The notes beneath the pieces are model-generated. The model saw only the letters and a program-made list of their open reading frames with translations, had not been told where the DNA came from and made no database searches. Of a stretch of DNA of 64,000 bases, positions 35,201 to 42,904 are shown one piece after another. The position numbers and the translations under genes are program-made. Origin of the DNA: Blautia schinkii DSM 10518 (GTDB lineage Bacteria; Bacillota; Clostridia; Lachnospirales; Lachnospiraceae). Positions within the stretch are counted from its first letter, which is position 1. Every line of letters begins with the position of its first letter. The stretch is from contig KL370851.1 of the NCBI GenBank assembly GCA_000702025.1, forward strand, positions 202,005-266,004. Direction: 5' to 3'.

Positions 35201-35889
35201 GGTTGAAGTCAGGTACTGTTAGGGAATACACAATCACTTCGTATACGAAGGTGAATGGCGAAGTGGTTTATGGTACTCCATCGGAAGTGCTCATAGCAGC
35301 CACAAAGCCGGGAGCTGTATCCATTAAGAGCGTTTCCTCTAAGAAAGGGTATGTGAAGGTGACGGCAGCCAAGGCAGCAGCAGGGGCAGACGGATATGAA
35401 TATGCTTACAGTGCTGGTAATAAGTGGGATAGTGAGAAGGATTACAAGATTCTTGGCAGGGTAAAGAAGCTTACATGCACCAATAAGAAGGTTGCAGCCG
35501 GAGTCTATGCTGCCCGCGTCCGCGCTTACAAGAGCGTTGACGGAAAACGCATTTACGGAAAATGGTCTGCAGTGAAGTGGTTCGAGATTCCTACAGGAAC
35601 TCTGACAGCGCCTCAGATTCTCAAGGTAAAAGTAAATAAGAACACAGTTACCGTAACCTTGAAGAATGTAAAGGGAGCAACAGGCTATGATTGTGTACTC
35701 GGCACACAGAAGAACCCAATCAAGCCCACTTCCTACAAGTATATTAAGAAAAACCAGAAGACCACCACTATCGTATTCAAGAAGGTTAAGAAGGGCACGT
35801 ACTATGTAGGAGCACATGCTTACAAAACCACAAAAGGAAAGAAATACTTTAGCAAGTGGTCTAACCAGAAAAAAATCGTGGTAAAATAA
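29290..35889 (+). CDS. Very large secreted repeat protein (PPC/Ig-like units, Big_2, InlB-type repeats, FN3-like C terminus)
   Basis: The 2199-residue protein has a signal peptide (MKKKALAWILALSMTLST, cleavage near AAD) and then an acidic Glu/Gln-rich linker. About seven units of 190-220 residues follow. Each pairs a domain with F-x-F-x-P-x-x-x-G-x-Y character with one that starts with a strand such as IDRIEL (about 215), VKRIEL (403), VEKIEI (607), ISKIEI (802), ITNFAF (1022) or ISKLEV (1217). A Big_2-like domain is at about 1441, two InlB-type repeats lie at about 1750 and 1838 (FLGWYDKD, FAGWYKDE), separated by four YNPP repeats. FN3-like domains rich in lysine end the protein. No LPXTG motif or transmembrane anchor is seen, so cell attachment may be by charge. 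Bases 29700-34500 are AT-rich compared with the flanks and the 3' end, suggesting a mosaic origin. Ligand unknown. Confidence 0.85.
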   Translation: MKKKALAWILALSMTLSTINPIFAADMDTFSDSTGETQEKLQEETQQEPQEQNQVPGDMGPETDGNGGLQEPTETMDNEDVLSAVDENLFQDGTDFQDEQLFTEPEEAAEAQLFSDGGDSNSLARQTVTVTADAEGKAVFEFIPEENGRYRVTFADITRDYSINHTTYENLMGLTFDGNSLNIRVSEANKPTRFEITGLAAGTSYYAQVFKRKTIDRIELTDESEKLFAGGVYSDFYDWTYKLQCIVHYIEDGTSEIIGFGAGSVEGYRLTYYPKPDKYICYVSDYDFNTAGMFVDIPILGKYFNVADMKEVSVGEKVEVDAASLDNVYGDKYYRCYVRPTVTGEYILSKKNCWNARIIDSETDNPINSDGVINLETGKEYHIAIRADENAEKINFSLNTAEKVKRIELMNGDIIPSTVLKGIRIDTVMDLFSLKFRIVYDVNGKEKIVENVPYLNGIDGAYDGQYHITSDFYQISTASVDAFKIKFYIDELGSNDVSCESKIIKTLSVFDAKFPIVEEKKTYDSSYFAATFEGKPYFLFTPKADSKYIGNIENGKLGTVFDIASGEIRGATISDLKAGRTYCCQLLYSEYPNPNKAFQLQMNPFAGVEKIEILNPERIPSKVWYKEWFVKDGLLFNVSLSNGDTEVVNLLDKSPIGLRVTESYRSEDIENGKLKPGMRTIHFTLDGNDFYESRKEVTHQIMVVKDIEELDEPVLKEEKKYTSKELPHSMAKIQIEEDGYYNFVTNGVARSLIDGKTEEPVEFSQNRCWLKKDRTYLLIIYPTVDNWSAAISKTQTSVDGEKGISKIEITSGLENLRHEWIFDMTPYEFGMDDVLRFQVTFGDGSIKKDVKLNETIFSKEGKGYTIHTRYNSRPPIQDNDDEKIWPGVYKIGFWISGADDNQPQTMPAPITMTVKPISEFAENAFPVLETGKTYFAQNYDPNYWNGDKYVFLLKPEYTGTYDLSEMYTVFMEQGAYLRYIGDDGRFHIRAPDAFGMEAGKTYAVIVDAVTKPWSFSIMKGHEITNFAFADEKQAEKLNVIGELADDTMFDNVEFVIESKNSETTAPFAFGDYQQGFPYLEYDTKDIAPEDFEVGIQPISFYLEGIKGLAVKSTVSVESLKDMVDTLPEIKVGNEYDTLPDNYNSGKCFNFKPDTDGTYLISFGSICTGKYAIEKSNVKAWGGRFLQLVAKANTLYTIYAYAQEKENTLKISAKKVSKISKLEVVQGKDKVIQWPAGFGEPDAFKAVTCRITTENGQTEDINYGNSSVDFGKLRYEFVDEDGNVLDLDYVFGAYEGYDGLGKYRLRFFMDGMPEIKSDTIWCEMCMLKDMGYTKLILNKNIKVHTPFVNFTEENTWGTLFTPNKTRDYLISYSDENVQGIYVYDSETGELYGAETDEVDFSGKPVKNGRIVSLEANKTYALVFKGQEKKSEIYAKVTEAGFIEGITLDTEKLALSPGQIRTVIATVEPAGSQDKIEWSVDSSAFILIPEDTENTDDRSIKVKLADNADVEATAILTAKAPNSDVKATCTLSVAKITVEVPKINGHAPSTPLTKPVVGMSVNKDNAEGSSDAEKAEETLEGIVNGLAESQNPPLENVVIKDKDGNLNVGGVAEEIKEMLAKKGSIHTNVNIDKKLPTSEEQKNIPDKVEKAIGVLSNELEIQEKLDINILILARGSGGSEETLGTIAKLPESSSLTFTVLLTSNQMQKKMYVAYEHDGEVYVLSGDKVQQRDGKLTFANHEYSSYYLLSSNQDFTVVYENTTPTGGRETEKNIAYGELLTEKTVSIPSNYTFLGWYDKDNGNEWNFDTDQVTGDITLEGRWQYNPPYNPPYNPPYNPPATYYTVKFDSQGGSAVASQSVTYGQKITEPTTPKREAYTFAGWYKDEAYKEVWDFAKDTVTASMTLYAKWEEEQKEPDQVTGFTYTTTTTAITLKWNMAENAEGYVVQGRTKGEKDYSWKKTIEKPDTLTIKNSGLKSGTVREYTITSYTKVNGEVVYGTPSEVLIAATKPGAVSIKSVSSKKGYVKVTAAKAAAGADGYEYAYSAGNKWDSEKDYKILGRVKKLTCTNKKVAAGVYAARVRAYKSVDGKRIYGKWSAVKWFEIPTGTLTAPQILKVKVNKNTVTVTLKNVKGATGYDCVLGTQKNPIKPTSYKYIKKNQKTTTIVFKKVKKGTYYVGAHAYKTTKGKKYFSKWSNQKKIVVK

Positions 35890-35904
35890 AAACAAAATTC
35901 CCTC

Positions 35905-35933
35905 TTGACAGCTTTGCTTTGCCGTGGTAAAGT
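35905..35933 (+). promoter_or_regulatory. Promoter of the T-box leader
   Basis: TTGACA (35905-35910) and TAAAGT (35928-35933) are 17 bases apart with TGG before the -10, giving an extended -10. Confidence 0.75.
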
Positions 35934-35939
35934 AAATAC

Positions 35940-36206
35940 AGTTAAACCGATGAGAAAGAAGAGTAGACAGTTAAGTGACATCCCAGAGAGCGGAGGGTGG
36001 TGGAATTCCGCATGGAGCTGATTGTTGAATGGCCTTTCGAGGGCGGCCCGAAATCTTAGCAGAGTAGGCGCCGACGGGAACCGAACCCGTTACCAATCAG
36101 GAGTGTATGTTTGTACATGAGAAAGTGGACGTTTTGTCAATTTGAGTGGTACCGCGATAATAAGATTCTTATTACCGTCTCAAGCATAGCTTGAGGCGGT
36201 TTTTTT
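35940..36206 (+). promoter_or_regulatory. T-box leader, specifier UGG (tryptophan)
   Basis: The leader has the AGTA element (35962-35965), CAGAGAG (35984-35990), GGTGGTGGAATTCC at the stem I apex, and GAA-TGG-CCTTTCGAG. In that last segment the specifier position reads TGG (36030-36032), the tryptophan codon. The T-box sequence GTGGTACCGCG is at 36146-36156. The terminator CCGTCTCAAGC/GCTTGAGGCGG (36175-36185, 36189-36199) with seven T follows. In this family uncharged tRNA binding stabilises the antiterminator and allows transcription. The transporter genes downstream fit a tryptophan signal. The base after the specifier is C rather than the usual purine, a small irregularity. Confidence 0.88.
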
Positions 36207-36371
36207 GTACTGAAAATTCTTAAAATCATGGTCTGCTGAAACGACGGATTTGTTCTTTCTCACAGACAAAGGGAAGAGATTGGCGAATATCTTTTACCCG
36301 GACAATTTTAACGTGCAGCTTATGGTTATGATACCGGGGCGCACCTGAATGTAGAGAGAGGAGAAACAATC

Positions 36372-37373
36372 ATGAAAACAAAAACAACAGCAAAGGTATT
36401 AGGAGCAGCTTTATTAACAATGGCACTTGCAGGAACCACCACAGTTTACGCGGCGGAGGAGTATACCATCGGCATCGAACAGTTTGCCGAGCACGGCTCC
36501 CTTGACAACTGCCGTGAGGGCTTCCTGGAGGGACTTAAGGAAGAGGGCTTCGAAGAGGGTAAAAACCTCACCATCGAATATAAAAACGCAGCGGCTGATA
36601 TGGGAACTGCCGGACAGATTTCAAGCAGCTTTGTTACCTCCAAAGTAGATTTAATCTGCGGCATTGCTACACCCAGCGCCCAGAGCTGTTTCAATGCAGC
36701 CATGGACGCGGAAATTCCCGTCATCTATACGGCAGTGACCGACCCTGCTGCGGCAGAACTGGTAGATGCGGACGGCAATCCGGTAGGCGAAGTGACCGGA
36801 ACCAGCGACAAGCTTCCTGTAAAGGAGCAGCTTGAAATGATCCGCACCATGCTCCCGGAGGCAAAGACCATCGGTATTCTTTATACCACCAGCGAGGCGA
36901 ATTCCGAATCCGCGATTGCAGTATATGAGGAGCTCGCCGGAGAATATGATTTCACCATTGAAACAGCAGGCATCACACAGACAGCAGATATTCCGCTTGC
37001 AGCAGAAGGACTTCTGGGCAAAGTTGACTGCCTGACAAATCTTACGGACAATACAGTGGTAAGCTCACTGCCAACCATTCTTGAGATGGCAAATGAGAAG
37101 AAGATTCCGGTATTCGGTAGCGAGATCGAGCAGGTGAAGATCGGCTGTCTTGCAGCAGAAGGACTTGACTATATCGAGCTTGGCAAGCAGACCGGAAAAA
37201 TGGCAGCCCAGGTATTAAAGGGAGAGAAGAAAGCATCTGAAATGCCTTATGAGACAATTGCTGAGAGCAGCCTTTATATCAACAGCAAGACTGCGGAGGA
37301 TTTAGGCGTAGAAGTACCGGCAGAGCTGACAGATTCTGCGGCAGAGGTATTTACTGAGATTATCGAAGGATAA
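36372..37373 (+). CDS. ABC transporter substrate-binding protein (TrpX-like)
   Basis: The 333-residue exported protein belongs to the ABC_sub_bind family (PF04392), whose members with T-box leaders have been predicted to carry tryptophan (trpXYZ). It has a signal peptide ending in VYAAEE. The mature part starts YTIGIEQFAEHGSLDNC, followed by NAAADMGTAGQI and IYTAVTDPAAAELV. No lipobox cysteine is present, which is unusual for a Firmicute binding protein, because it would not be lipid-anchored. It is first in a three-gene transporter operon behind the T-box. The tryptophan substrate follows from the specifier codon and family, not from binding-site residues. Confidence 0.85.
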   Translation: MKTKTTAKVLGAALLTMALAGTTTVYAAEEYTIGIEQFAEHGSLDNCREGFLEGLKEEGFEEGKNLTIEYKNAAADMGTAGQISSSFVTSKVDLICGIATPSAQSCFNAAMDAEIPVIYTAVTDPAAAELVDADGNPVGEVTGTSDKLPVKEQLEMIRTMLPEAKTIGILYTTSEANSESAIAVYEELAGEYDFTIETAGITQTADIPLAAEGLLGKVDCLTNLTDNTVVSSLPTILEMANEKKIPVFGSEIEQVKIGCLAAEGLDYIELGKQTGKMAAQVLKGEKKASEMPYETIAESSLYINSKTAEDLGVEVPAELTDSAAEVFTEIIEG

Positions 37374-37479
37374 GCCGTTCTTAAGACCGGTATGGTTAGT
37401 TTTGCATCGGGCTCAGTTGTGTATCAAGCGCAGATTCAGCAGTAAGAATGTAACAACAAATTAACGGAGGTCACAAACC

Positions 37480-38361
37480 ATGGACTTTATCATCACAATC
37501 CTTGAGCAGGGACTGATTTACGGCATCCTTGCCCTGGGCGTGTATATCACATATAAAATTTTGGATTTCCCGGACCTGACAGCGGACGGAAGCTTTCCTC
37601 TCGGGGCGGCGGTGAGCGCTTCTATGATTACAAGAGGCGTAAATCCCTACCTGACCCTGCTTGCCGCTTTTGCGGCAGGGGCGCTTGCAGGAATCTGTAC
37701 AGGTCTCATCCATGTGAAAGGTAAGGTCCGTGACCTGCTCTCCGGTATCATCATGATGACAGCATTGTGGACCATAAACCTGCGGATTGCAGGGACTTCT
37801 AATGTGCCCATCTTTTCCAAGGAAACGATTTTTAAAAACAGCTTTTTAGAAAACTTTCTTCCGGAAGCGCTGCTTCCATACAGGACTATTTTAGTGATCG
37901 TCATTTTGGCAGTCATCAGTAAGCTTTTGCTTGATTTCTATATGAGCAGCAAATCCGGTATGCTCCTGCGGGCTGTGGGAGATAACGACAAGCTGGTCAT
38001 TTCCCTGGCGAAGGATGAGGGCAATGTGAAAATCCTCGGTCTGGCGATTGCCAATGGGCTGATCGCGCTGGCGGGCTGTATTTTCTGCCAGGAGGAGAGA
38101 GTGTTTGAGATATCCATGGGAACAGGTGCGATTGTGATCGGGCTTGCCAGTGTGATCATCGGGACCAGTATTTTTAAGAATCTTACGATGATCAAGGCTA
38201 CCACGGCAGTTATCATAGGTTCTATATTTTATAAAGCGTGTACGGCGGTGGCAATGCGGAATTTCGAGCCCCAGGATATGAAGCTGATTACCGCAGTTTT
38301 GTTCCTGGTCGTGCTTCTGGTCAGTATGGACAGAAAGAAGAAGGTGAAGTCACATGCTTGA
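37480..38361 (+). CDS. ABC transporter permease (TrpY-like)
   Basis: The 293-residue membrane protein has about eight hydrophobic segments and belongs to the branched-chain-type permease group (BPD_transp_2). GLIYGILALGVYITYKILDF forms the first helix. ADGSFPLGAAVSA and LVISLAKDEGNVKILGLAIAN carry the loop that contacts the ATPase. GGAGG upstream supports the start. It lies 106 bases after the binding protein gene and overlaps the ATPase gene by eight bases, so the three form one operon. Confidence 0.88.
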   Translation: MDFIITILEQGLIYGILALGVYITYKILDFPDLTADGSFPLGAAVSASMITRGVNPYLTLLAAFAAGALAGICTGLIHVKGKVRDLLSGIIMMTALWTINLRIAGTSNVPIFSKETIFKNSFLENFLPEALLPYRTILVIVILAVISKLLLDFYMSSKSGMLLRAVGDNDKLVISLAKDEGNVKILGLAIANGLIALAGCIFCQEERVFEISMGTGAIVIGLASVIIGTSIFKNLTMIKATTAVIIGSIFYKACTAVAMRNFEPQDMKLITAVLFLVVLLVSMDRKKKVKSHA

Positions 38362-39127
38362 ATTGAAGAATATTTATAAATACTATAATCCGGGTACCCT
38401 GAATGAGATGTGTCTTTTCCAGGATTACAGCCTTACGGTGGAGGACGGGCAGTTTGTCTCAGTGGTAGGCAGTAATGGTTCCGGAAAAACCTCTATGCTG
38501 AACATCATCTGCGGCAGTATTCCCATTGAATCCGGCAGCATTGTGCTGGACGGTGAGGATATCACCAAGGAAAAGGAATTCCGCCGCAATCAGCGCATTG
38601 GCAGAGTTTATCAGAATCCGGCCATGGGTACGTGTCCCAGCATGACCATCCTTGAGAATATGTCGCTTGCGGACAATAAAGGCAAACGCTACGGTCTGGG
38701 CCGGGGAACAAACAAAGCGCGCATCAGCCATTATCAGGAGCTTCTGCGGCCGTTAAATCTAGGTCTGGAGGATAAGATGGATGTCAAGGTGGGTTCACTT
38801 TCCGGCGGCCAGCGTCAGGCAATGGCACTTCTGATGTCCACCATGACACCGATTGAATTTTTGGTTCTGGATGAGCACACCGCTGCCCTAGATCCAAAGA
38901 CAGCGGAAATCATCATGGAGCTGACCGATAAGATTGTGAGAGAAAAGAAGCTCACTACCATTATGGTGACTCATAATCTGCGTTATGCAGTGGAGTATGG
39001 CGATAGGCTGGTGATGATGCACCAGGGAGAAAATGTCATCGACTGTGCCGGTGCGGAAAAGCAGGCGGTAAGCATCGACGACATTCTGGTGAAATTCAAT
39101 GAAATTAGCATTGAATGCGGAAACTAA
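38354..39127 (+). CDS. ABC transporter ATP-binding protein (TrpZ-like)
   Basis: The 257-residue ATPase has Walker A GSNGSGKTS (about residues 39-47), signature LSGGQRQAMALL (about 148-159) and Walker B FLVLDEHTAALDP (about 170-182), with the H-loop in MVTHNLRYA. It completes the operon with the permease. Its TAA stop (39125-39127) interlocks with the TAG stop of the convergent gene (39126-39124), with no terminator between them. Confidence 0.93.
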   Translation: MLELKNIYKYYNPGTLNEMCLFQDYSLTVEDGQFVSVVGSNGSGKTSMLNIICGSIPIESGSIVLDGEDITKEKEFRRNQRIGRVYQNPAMGTCPSMTILENMSLADNKGKRYGLGRGTNKARISHYQELLRPLNLGLEDKMDVKVGSLSGGQRQAMALLMSTMTPIEFLVLDEHTAALDPKTAEIIMELTDKIVREKKLTTIMVTHNLRYAVEYGDRLVMMHQGENVIDCAGAEKQAVSIDDILVKFNEISIECGN

Positions 39128-40407
39128 AGAATCACAAGCCTTTTTTCATATTCATGGATAAATCCACGTCCGGTTTTGCGGCATAATATGCTCTCATATA
39201 CATTGGACGCATATGTGGTTTCCTCCAATAATTTCATACCGTTTTCATCAATAAGCCCCGGCGCATCTGCAATCTTCGTGATCAGAGGAATGTGCCCGTG
39301 GGCTTTTATTTCTTTTAGAAGGGGAGCGCTGCTTCTGCGAAAGCCCAGAACCCGCGCGTATGGTATACCTGTGCACATTTCTGCATGTGTTTCTGCGGAT
39401 GTTTCTGTAGATATTTCCGTAGAAATTCCCATAGGCGCATCATGAATACGGAGCAGTATGTGCAGAAGAGCCCGCTGGATTCTTGTCTGCGTGATATCCT
39501 TCGTCTTGAGCAGCCCGGCAAACTGGCGGAAATCCACGAAGTAATTGCGCTCCTTCAGTATGCGTCGGGCCAGACTTTCCGTCATATCAAGATATGCGCA
39601 AAGACTTTCCAGATTTTCTGAAAGCAGGCAGTAGTGAAGCAGAGCACTTAAATCGTCTTCTGTGACAAACGCGCCTGTAGATACAGCCTCATCCAGAAGT
39701 CTTTTGGCCGGAGCGGGAATCATTCCGTCGAAACAGTTTTCTTTTTTCCACAAGCCCTGATGAATGCTCTGGCGTATGGCAGTTGCAGACGGAAATTCTC
39801 CCGGTGTGGAGTTTTCGTCATGATAAGCGCTTCCGCTGCGGAGCAGGGTGACAGGCTGTATTTGGCTGCCCAGCTTTTTCAATGCCTTACAGTATTCAAG
39901 GCCGAGAATATTGTTTGGGGAAGAGAGTAGCTTCGCTAACGTTTGCTTGCAACCACAATATTCAGCCAATGCCCGGCTTCTGGCTGACGGATAGGAAAGC
40001 CCGCTGCGCAGATGATTCTGTAGCCTGCTTTTATATTCCTCAGGCTCATTTAGAAGGATATCTGCCAACTTTTGCATGGATGCTATTTCTCCCGCTTCGC
40101 TCCCGAAGCAGAGCGTGTCTACCACTCCCAGTCCATCCAGAAGCGAAACCCCTCCGGCGGCAAAAAATTCCGCGCTGGCTGTTGCGGCAGAAACCGGGAG
40201 CTCCAAAACCAGGTCAGCTCCGCAGTGCAGTGCCATCTCCGTCCTTATATGTTTAGGAAGCAGAGCAGGAGCGCCCCTCTGCACAAAGTCCCCGCTCATA
40301 GCAACAATGACAAAGTCTGCCCCCAGCTTTTCTCTCGTATATGTCAATTGATACTCATGTCCTGCATGAAAAGGATTATATTCGGCAATGATTCCGGTAA
40401 TTTTCAT
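39124..40407 (-). CDS. tmcAL: tRNA(Met) cytidine acetate ligase
   Basis: TmcAL (formerly YlbM) activates acetate with ATP and acetylates the wobble cytidine of elongator tRNA-Met. The 427-residue protein starts with ITGIIAEYNPFHAGHEYQL, the nucleotidyltransferase HxGH-type motif of this family. AMSGDFVQRGAPALLPKHIR, ELPVSAATASAEFFA and FGSEAGE follow. The ATG at 40407 has GAGGTG upstream; a TTG directly before it is less likely. A Thr/Glu-rich insert (about 340-358) is a small strain-like addition. It lies next to pta-ackA, divergently, which may be meaningful because it uses acetate. Confidence 0.9.
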   Translation of the reverse strand: MKITGIIAEYNPFHAGHEYQLTYTREKLGADFVIVAMSGDFVQRGAPALLPKHIRTEMALHCGADLVLELPVSAATASAEFFAAGGVSLLDGLGVVDTLCFGSEAGEIASMQKLADILLNEPEEYKSRLQNHLRSGLSYPSARSRALAEYCGCKQTLAKLLSSPNNILGLEYCKALKKLGSQIQPVTLLRSGSAYHDENSTPGEFPSATAIRQSIHQGLWKKENCFDGMIPAPAKRLLDEAVSTGAFVTEDDLSALLHYCLLSENLESLCAYLDMTESLARRILKERNYFVDFRQFAGLLKTKDITQTRIQRALLHILLRIHDAPMGISTEISTETSAETHAEMCTGIPYARVLGFRRSSAPLLKEIKAHGHIPLITKIADAPGLIDENGMKLLEETTYASNVYESILCRKTGRGFIHEYEKRLVIL

Positions 40408-40461
40408 CAAAATTGCACCTCAAAAAATACGTTCTTGTGTCATATTCTACCATCGAAACGC

Positions 40462-40490
40462 TTGAAATACAAGGATGGTGGGGGTATAAT
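40462..40490 (+). promoter_or_regulatory. Promoter of pta-ackA
   Basis: TTGAAA (40462-40467) and TATAAT (40485-40490) are 17 bases apart, 35 bases before the pta start. Confidence 0.85.
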
Positions 40491-40525
40491 ATAATAAGCT
40501 ATGAAAATTGAAAGGAGCCATTATC

Positions 40526-41533
40526 ATGGGATTTATTGACGTACTCAAAGACAGAGCAAGAGCAAATGTTAAGACCATTGTATTACCAGAGACAGAAGAT
40601 ATGAGGACTCTGGAAGCAACTGAGAAAATTTTAAAAGAAGGTATCGCTAAGGTCGTACTTATCGGTAACGAAGAGACAGTGAAGAAGAGCGCAGCAGAAG
40701 GCGGCTTCGACATTTCCTGTGCTGAGATAGTAGACCCGGCAGCTTCTGAGAAGACTCAGTGTTACATTGACAAATTAGTAGAATTACGCCAGAAAAAAGG
40801 CATGACTCCGGAGCAGGCAAAGGACATTCTTCTGAACCAGTATCTGTACTATGGCGTTATGATGGTTAAGATGGGCGATGCTGACGGTATGGTTTCCGGC
40901 GCATGCCATTCTACCGCAGATACCTTAAGACCATGTCTGCAGATCCTGAAAACCAAACCGGGCACCAAGCTTGTTTCCGCATTCTTCCTGATCGTTGTTC
41001 CGAACTGCGAATACGGTGCAGACGGCGCATTTGTATTCGGCGATTCCGGTCTTGTACAGAACCCGAATCCGGAAGAACTGGCAGCAATCGCAGCATCCTC
41101 CGCAGAGTCCTTCGAGCTTCTCGTACAGGAAGAGCCGGTTGTGGCTATGCTTTCTCATTCCACTATGGGCAGTGCGAAGCACGCAGATGTGGACAAGGTT
41201 GTAGAAGCTACCAAGATTGCAAAGGCAGAACATCCGGAACTCAAACTGGACGGAGAATTCCAGCTTGACGCAGCTATCGTTCCAAGCGTAGGCGCATCCA
41301 AAGCACCGAACAGCTCAGTGGCAGGTAAAGCTAACGTACTTATCTTCCCTGACCTTGATGCAGGTAATATCGGCTACAAACTGGCACAGCGTTTGGCTAA
41401 AGCAGAAGCATACGGACCTGTTACCCAGGGTATTGCTAAGCCAGTGAACGACCTTTCCCGCGGCTGCTCCGCTGATGACATTGTAGGCGTTGTTGCCATC
41501 ACTGCCGTACAGTGCCAGGCAGCAGATAAATAA
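40526..41533 (+). CDS. pta: Phosphate acetyltransferase
   Basis: Pta exchanges CoA for phosphate on acetyl-CoA, giving acetyl phosphate. The 335-residue protein starts MGFIDVLKDRARANVKTIVL and shows LPETEDMRTLEA, GACHSTADTLRP, and SSVAGKANVLIFPDLDAGNI near the C terminus, all typical of the short class of Pta. The ATG at 40526 is supported by AAAGGAG; an upstream ATG at 40508 lacks one. ackA follows after 104 bases, so the pair makes ATP and acetate. The codon choice is strongly biased, as in highly expressed genes. Confidence 0.97.
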   Translation: MGFIDVLKDRARANVKTIVLPETEDMRTLEATEKILKEGIAKVVLIGNEETVKKSAAEGGFDISCAEIVDPAASEKTQCYIDKLVELRQKKGMTPEQAKDILLNQYLYYGVMMVKMGDADGMVSGACHSTADTLRPCLQILKTKPGTKLVSAFFLIVVPNCEYGADGAFVFGDSGLVQNPNPEELAAIAASSAESFELLVQEEPVVAMLSHSTMGSAKHADVDKVVEATKIAKAEHPELKLDGEFQLDAAIVPSVGASKAPNSSVAGKANVLIFPDLDAGNIGYKLAQRLAKAEAYGPVTQGIAKPVNDLSRGCSADDIVGVVAITAVQCQAADK

Positions 41534-41637
41534 AAGCATAAGAGGCAGCCGAGCCGGTTATGTTACATACTGTCTGGAATTTGCAGACAGTAAACTCCAT
41601 TTATAAGAAAACCATAAGAAATCAGGAGAGTAAAATC

Positions 41638-42825
41638 ATGAATGTATTGGTAATTAACTGTGGTAGTTCTTCTTTGAAATATCAGCTTATCAACTCCGAC
41701 ACAGAGGAAGTTCTTGCAAAAGGCCTCTGCGAGAGAATCGGCATCGATGGCAGACTTGTATATCAGAAAGCCGGCTGTGATAAAGAAATCACAGAAGCTG
41801 CAATGCCTACCCATAAGGAAGCCATCAAGATGGTCCTTGATGCTCTGACAAATGACAAAACAGGCGCGATCAAGAGCCTGACAGAAGTAAACGCAATCGG
41901 TCATCGTGTGGTACACGGTGGCGAGAAATTCGCTTCCTCCGCAGTCATCACAGACGAGATGATCGCAGCAGTAGAAGAGTGCAACGAGCTGGCACCTCTT
42001 CACAATCCTGCAAACCTTATCGGCATCCGCGTATGTGCAGAGCTTATGCCTGGCGTACCGCAGGTTGGCGTATTTGATACTGCTTTCCATCAGACCATGC
42101 CGGCTAAGGCATATCTGTACGGTCTGCCGATCGAGTACTACAAGGAATACAAAGTAAGAAGATACGGCTTCCACGGAACCTCTCACAGCTTTGTATCCAA
42201 ACGTGCCATTGATTTCCTTGGACTTGACAAGGACAACTCTAAAGTAATCGTATGCCATCTGGGTAACGGTTCCTCCATCAGCGCCGTACAGAACGGTAAA
42301 TGTGTGGATACCACCATGGGACTTACTCCGCTTGAAGGTGTGGTTATGGGAACACGTTCCGGTAATATTGACCCGGCTATTATGGAATATATTGCAAAGA
42401 AAGAAAATCTGGACCTTGCAGGCATCATGAATGTTCTGAACAAGAAATCAGGACTTCAGGGTATGTCTGGTGTTTCCAGTGATATGCGTGATCTTCAGGC
42501 AGCAGCAGACGCAGGCAATGTAGATGCAGAAAACGCAATCGAGGTTCTCTGCTATGGTATCGCTAAGTTTGTAGGCGGATATGTTGCAGCTATGAACGGT
42601 GTGGACGCTATCGTATTCACCGCAGGTATCGGCGAGAACGCAGGCAATGTACGTGAGAAAGTCTGCTCCTATCTGGGATATCTGGGAATCACTCTTGACG
42701 AGGAAGCAAATGGTAAACGCGGCGAGGAAATCGTAATCTCCACTCCGGATTCCAAGGTAAAGGTTGCAGTCATCCCGACAAACGAAGAGCTTGCAATCTG
42801 CAGAGAGACAGTAGCACTTGTTTAA
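41638..42825 (+). CDS. ackA: Acetate kinase
   Basis: AckA converts acetyl phosphate and ADP to acetate and ATP. The 395-residue protein has VLVINCGSSSLKYQL at the start, GHRVVHGGEKF (about 80-90), the catalytic-region RYGFHGTSHSFV (about 173-184), CHLGNGSSI and GTRSGNIDP, and FTAGIGENAG (about 321-330). The ATG at 41638 follows AGGAGAG. It is co-directional with pta. A GC-rich hairpin follows at 42844. Confidence 0.97.
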   Translation: MNVLVINCGSSSLKYQLINSDTEEVLAKGLCERIGIDGRLVYQKAGCDKEITEAAMPTHKEAIKMVLDALTNDKTGAIKSLTEVNAIGHRVVHGGEKFASSAVITDEMIAAVEECNELAPLHNPANLIGIRVCAELMPGVPQVGVFDTAFHQTMPAKAYLYGLPIEYYKEYKVRRYGFHGTSHSFVSKRAIDFLGLDKDNSKVIVCHLGNGSSISAVQNGKCVDTTMGLTPLEGVVMGTRSGNIDPAIMEYIAKKENLDLAGIMNVLNKKSGLQGMSGVSSDMRDLQAAADAGNVDAENAIEVLCYGIAKFVGGYVAAMNGVDAIVFTAGIGENAGNVREKVCSYLGYLGITLDEEANGKRGEEIVISTPDSKVKVAVIPTNEELAICRETVALV

Positions 42826-42843
42826 TAATAGAAATTTAGGGGA

Positions 42844-42871
42844 GGGTGCGCCGTCAGCGGGGCGCCCTTCT
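42844..42871 (+). terminator. Probable terminator of ackA
   Basis: GGGTGC (42844-42849) pairs with GCGCCC (42862-42867), followed by TTCTT. The T-run is imperfect. Confidence 0.5.
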
Positions 42872-42904
42872 TAAATATCAGGAGTCAGGAAGGAGCTGTG
42901 ACAA

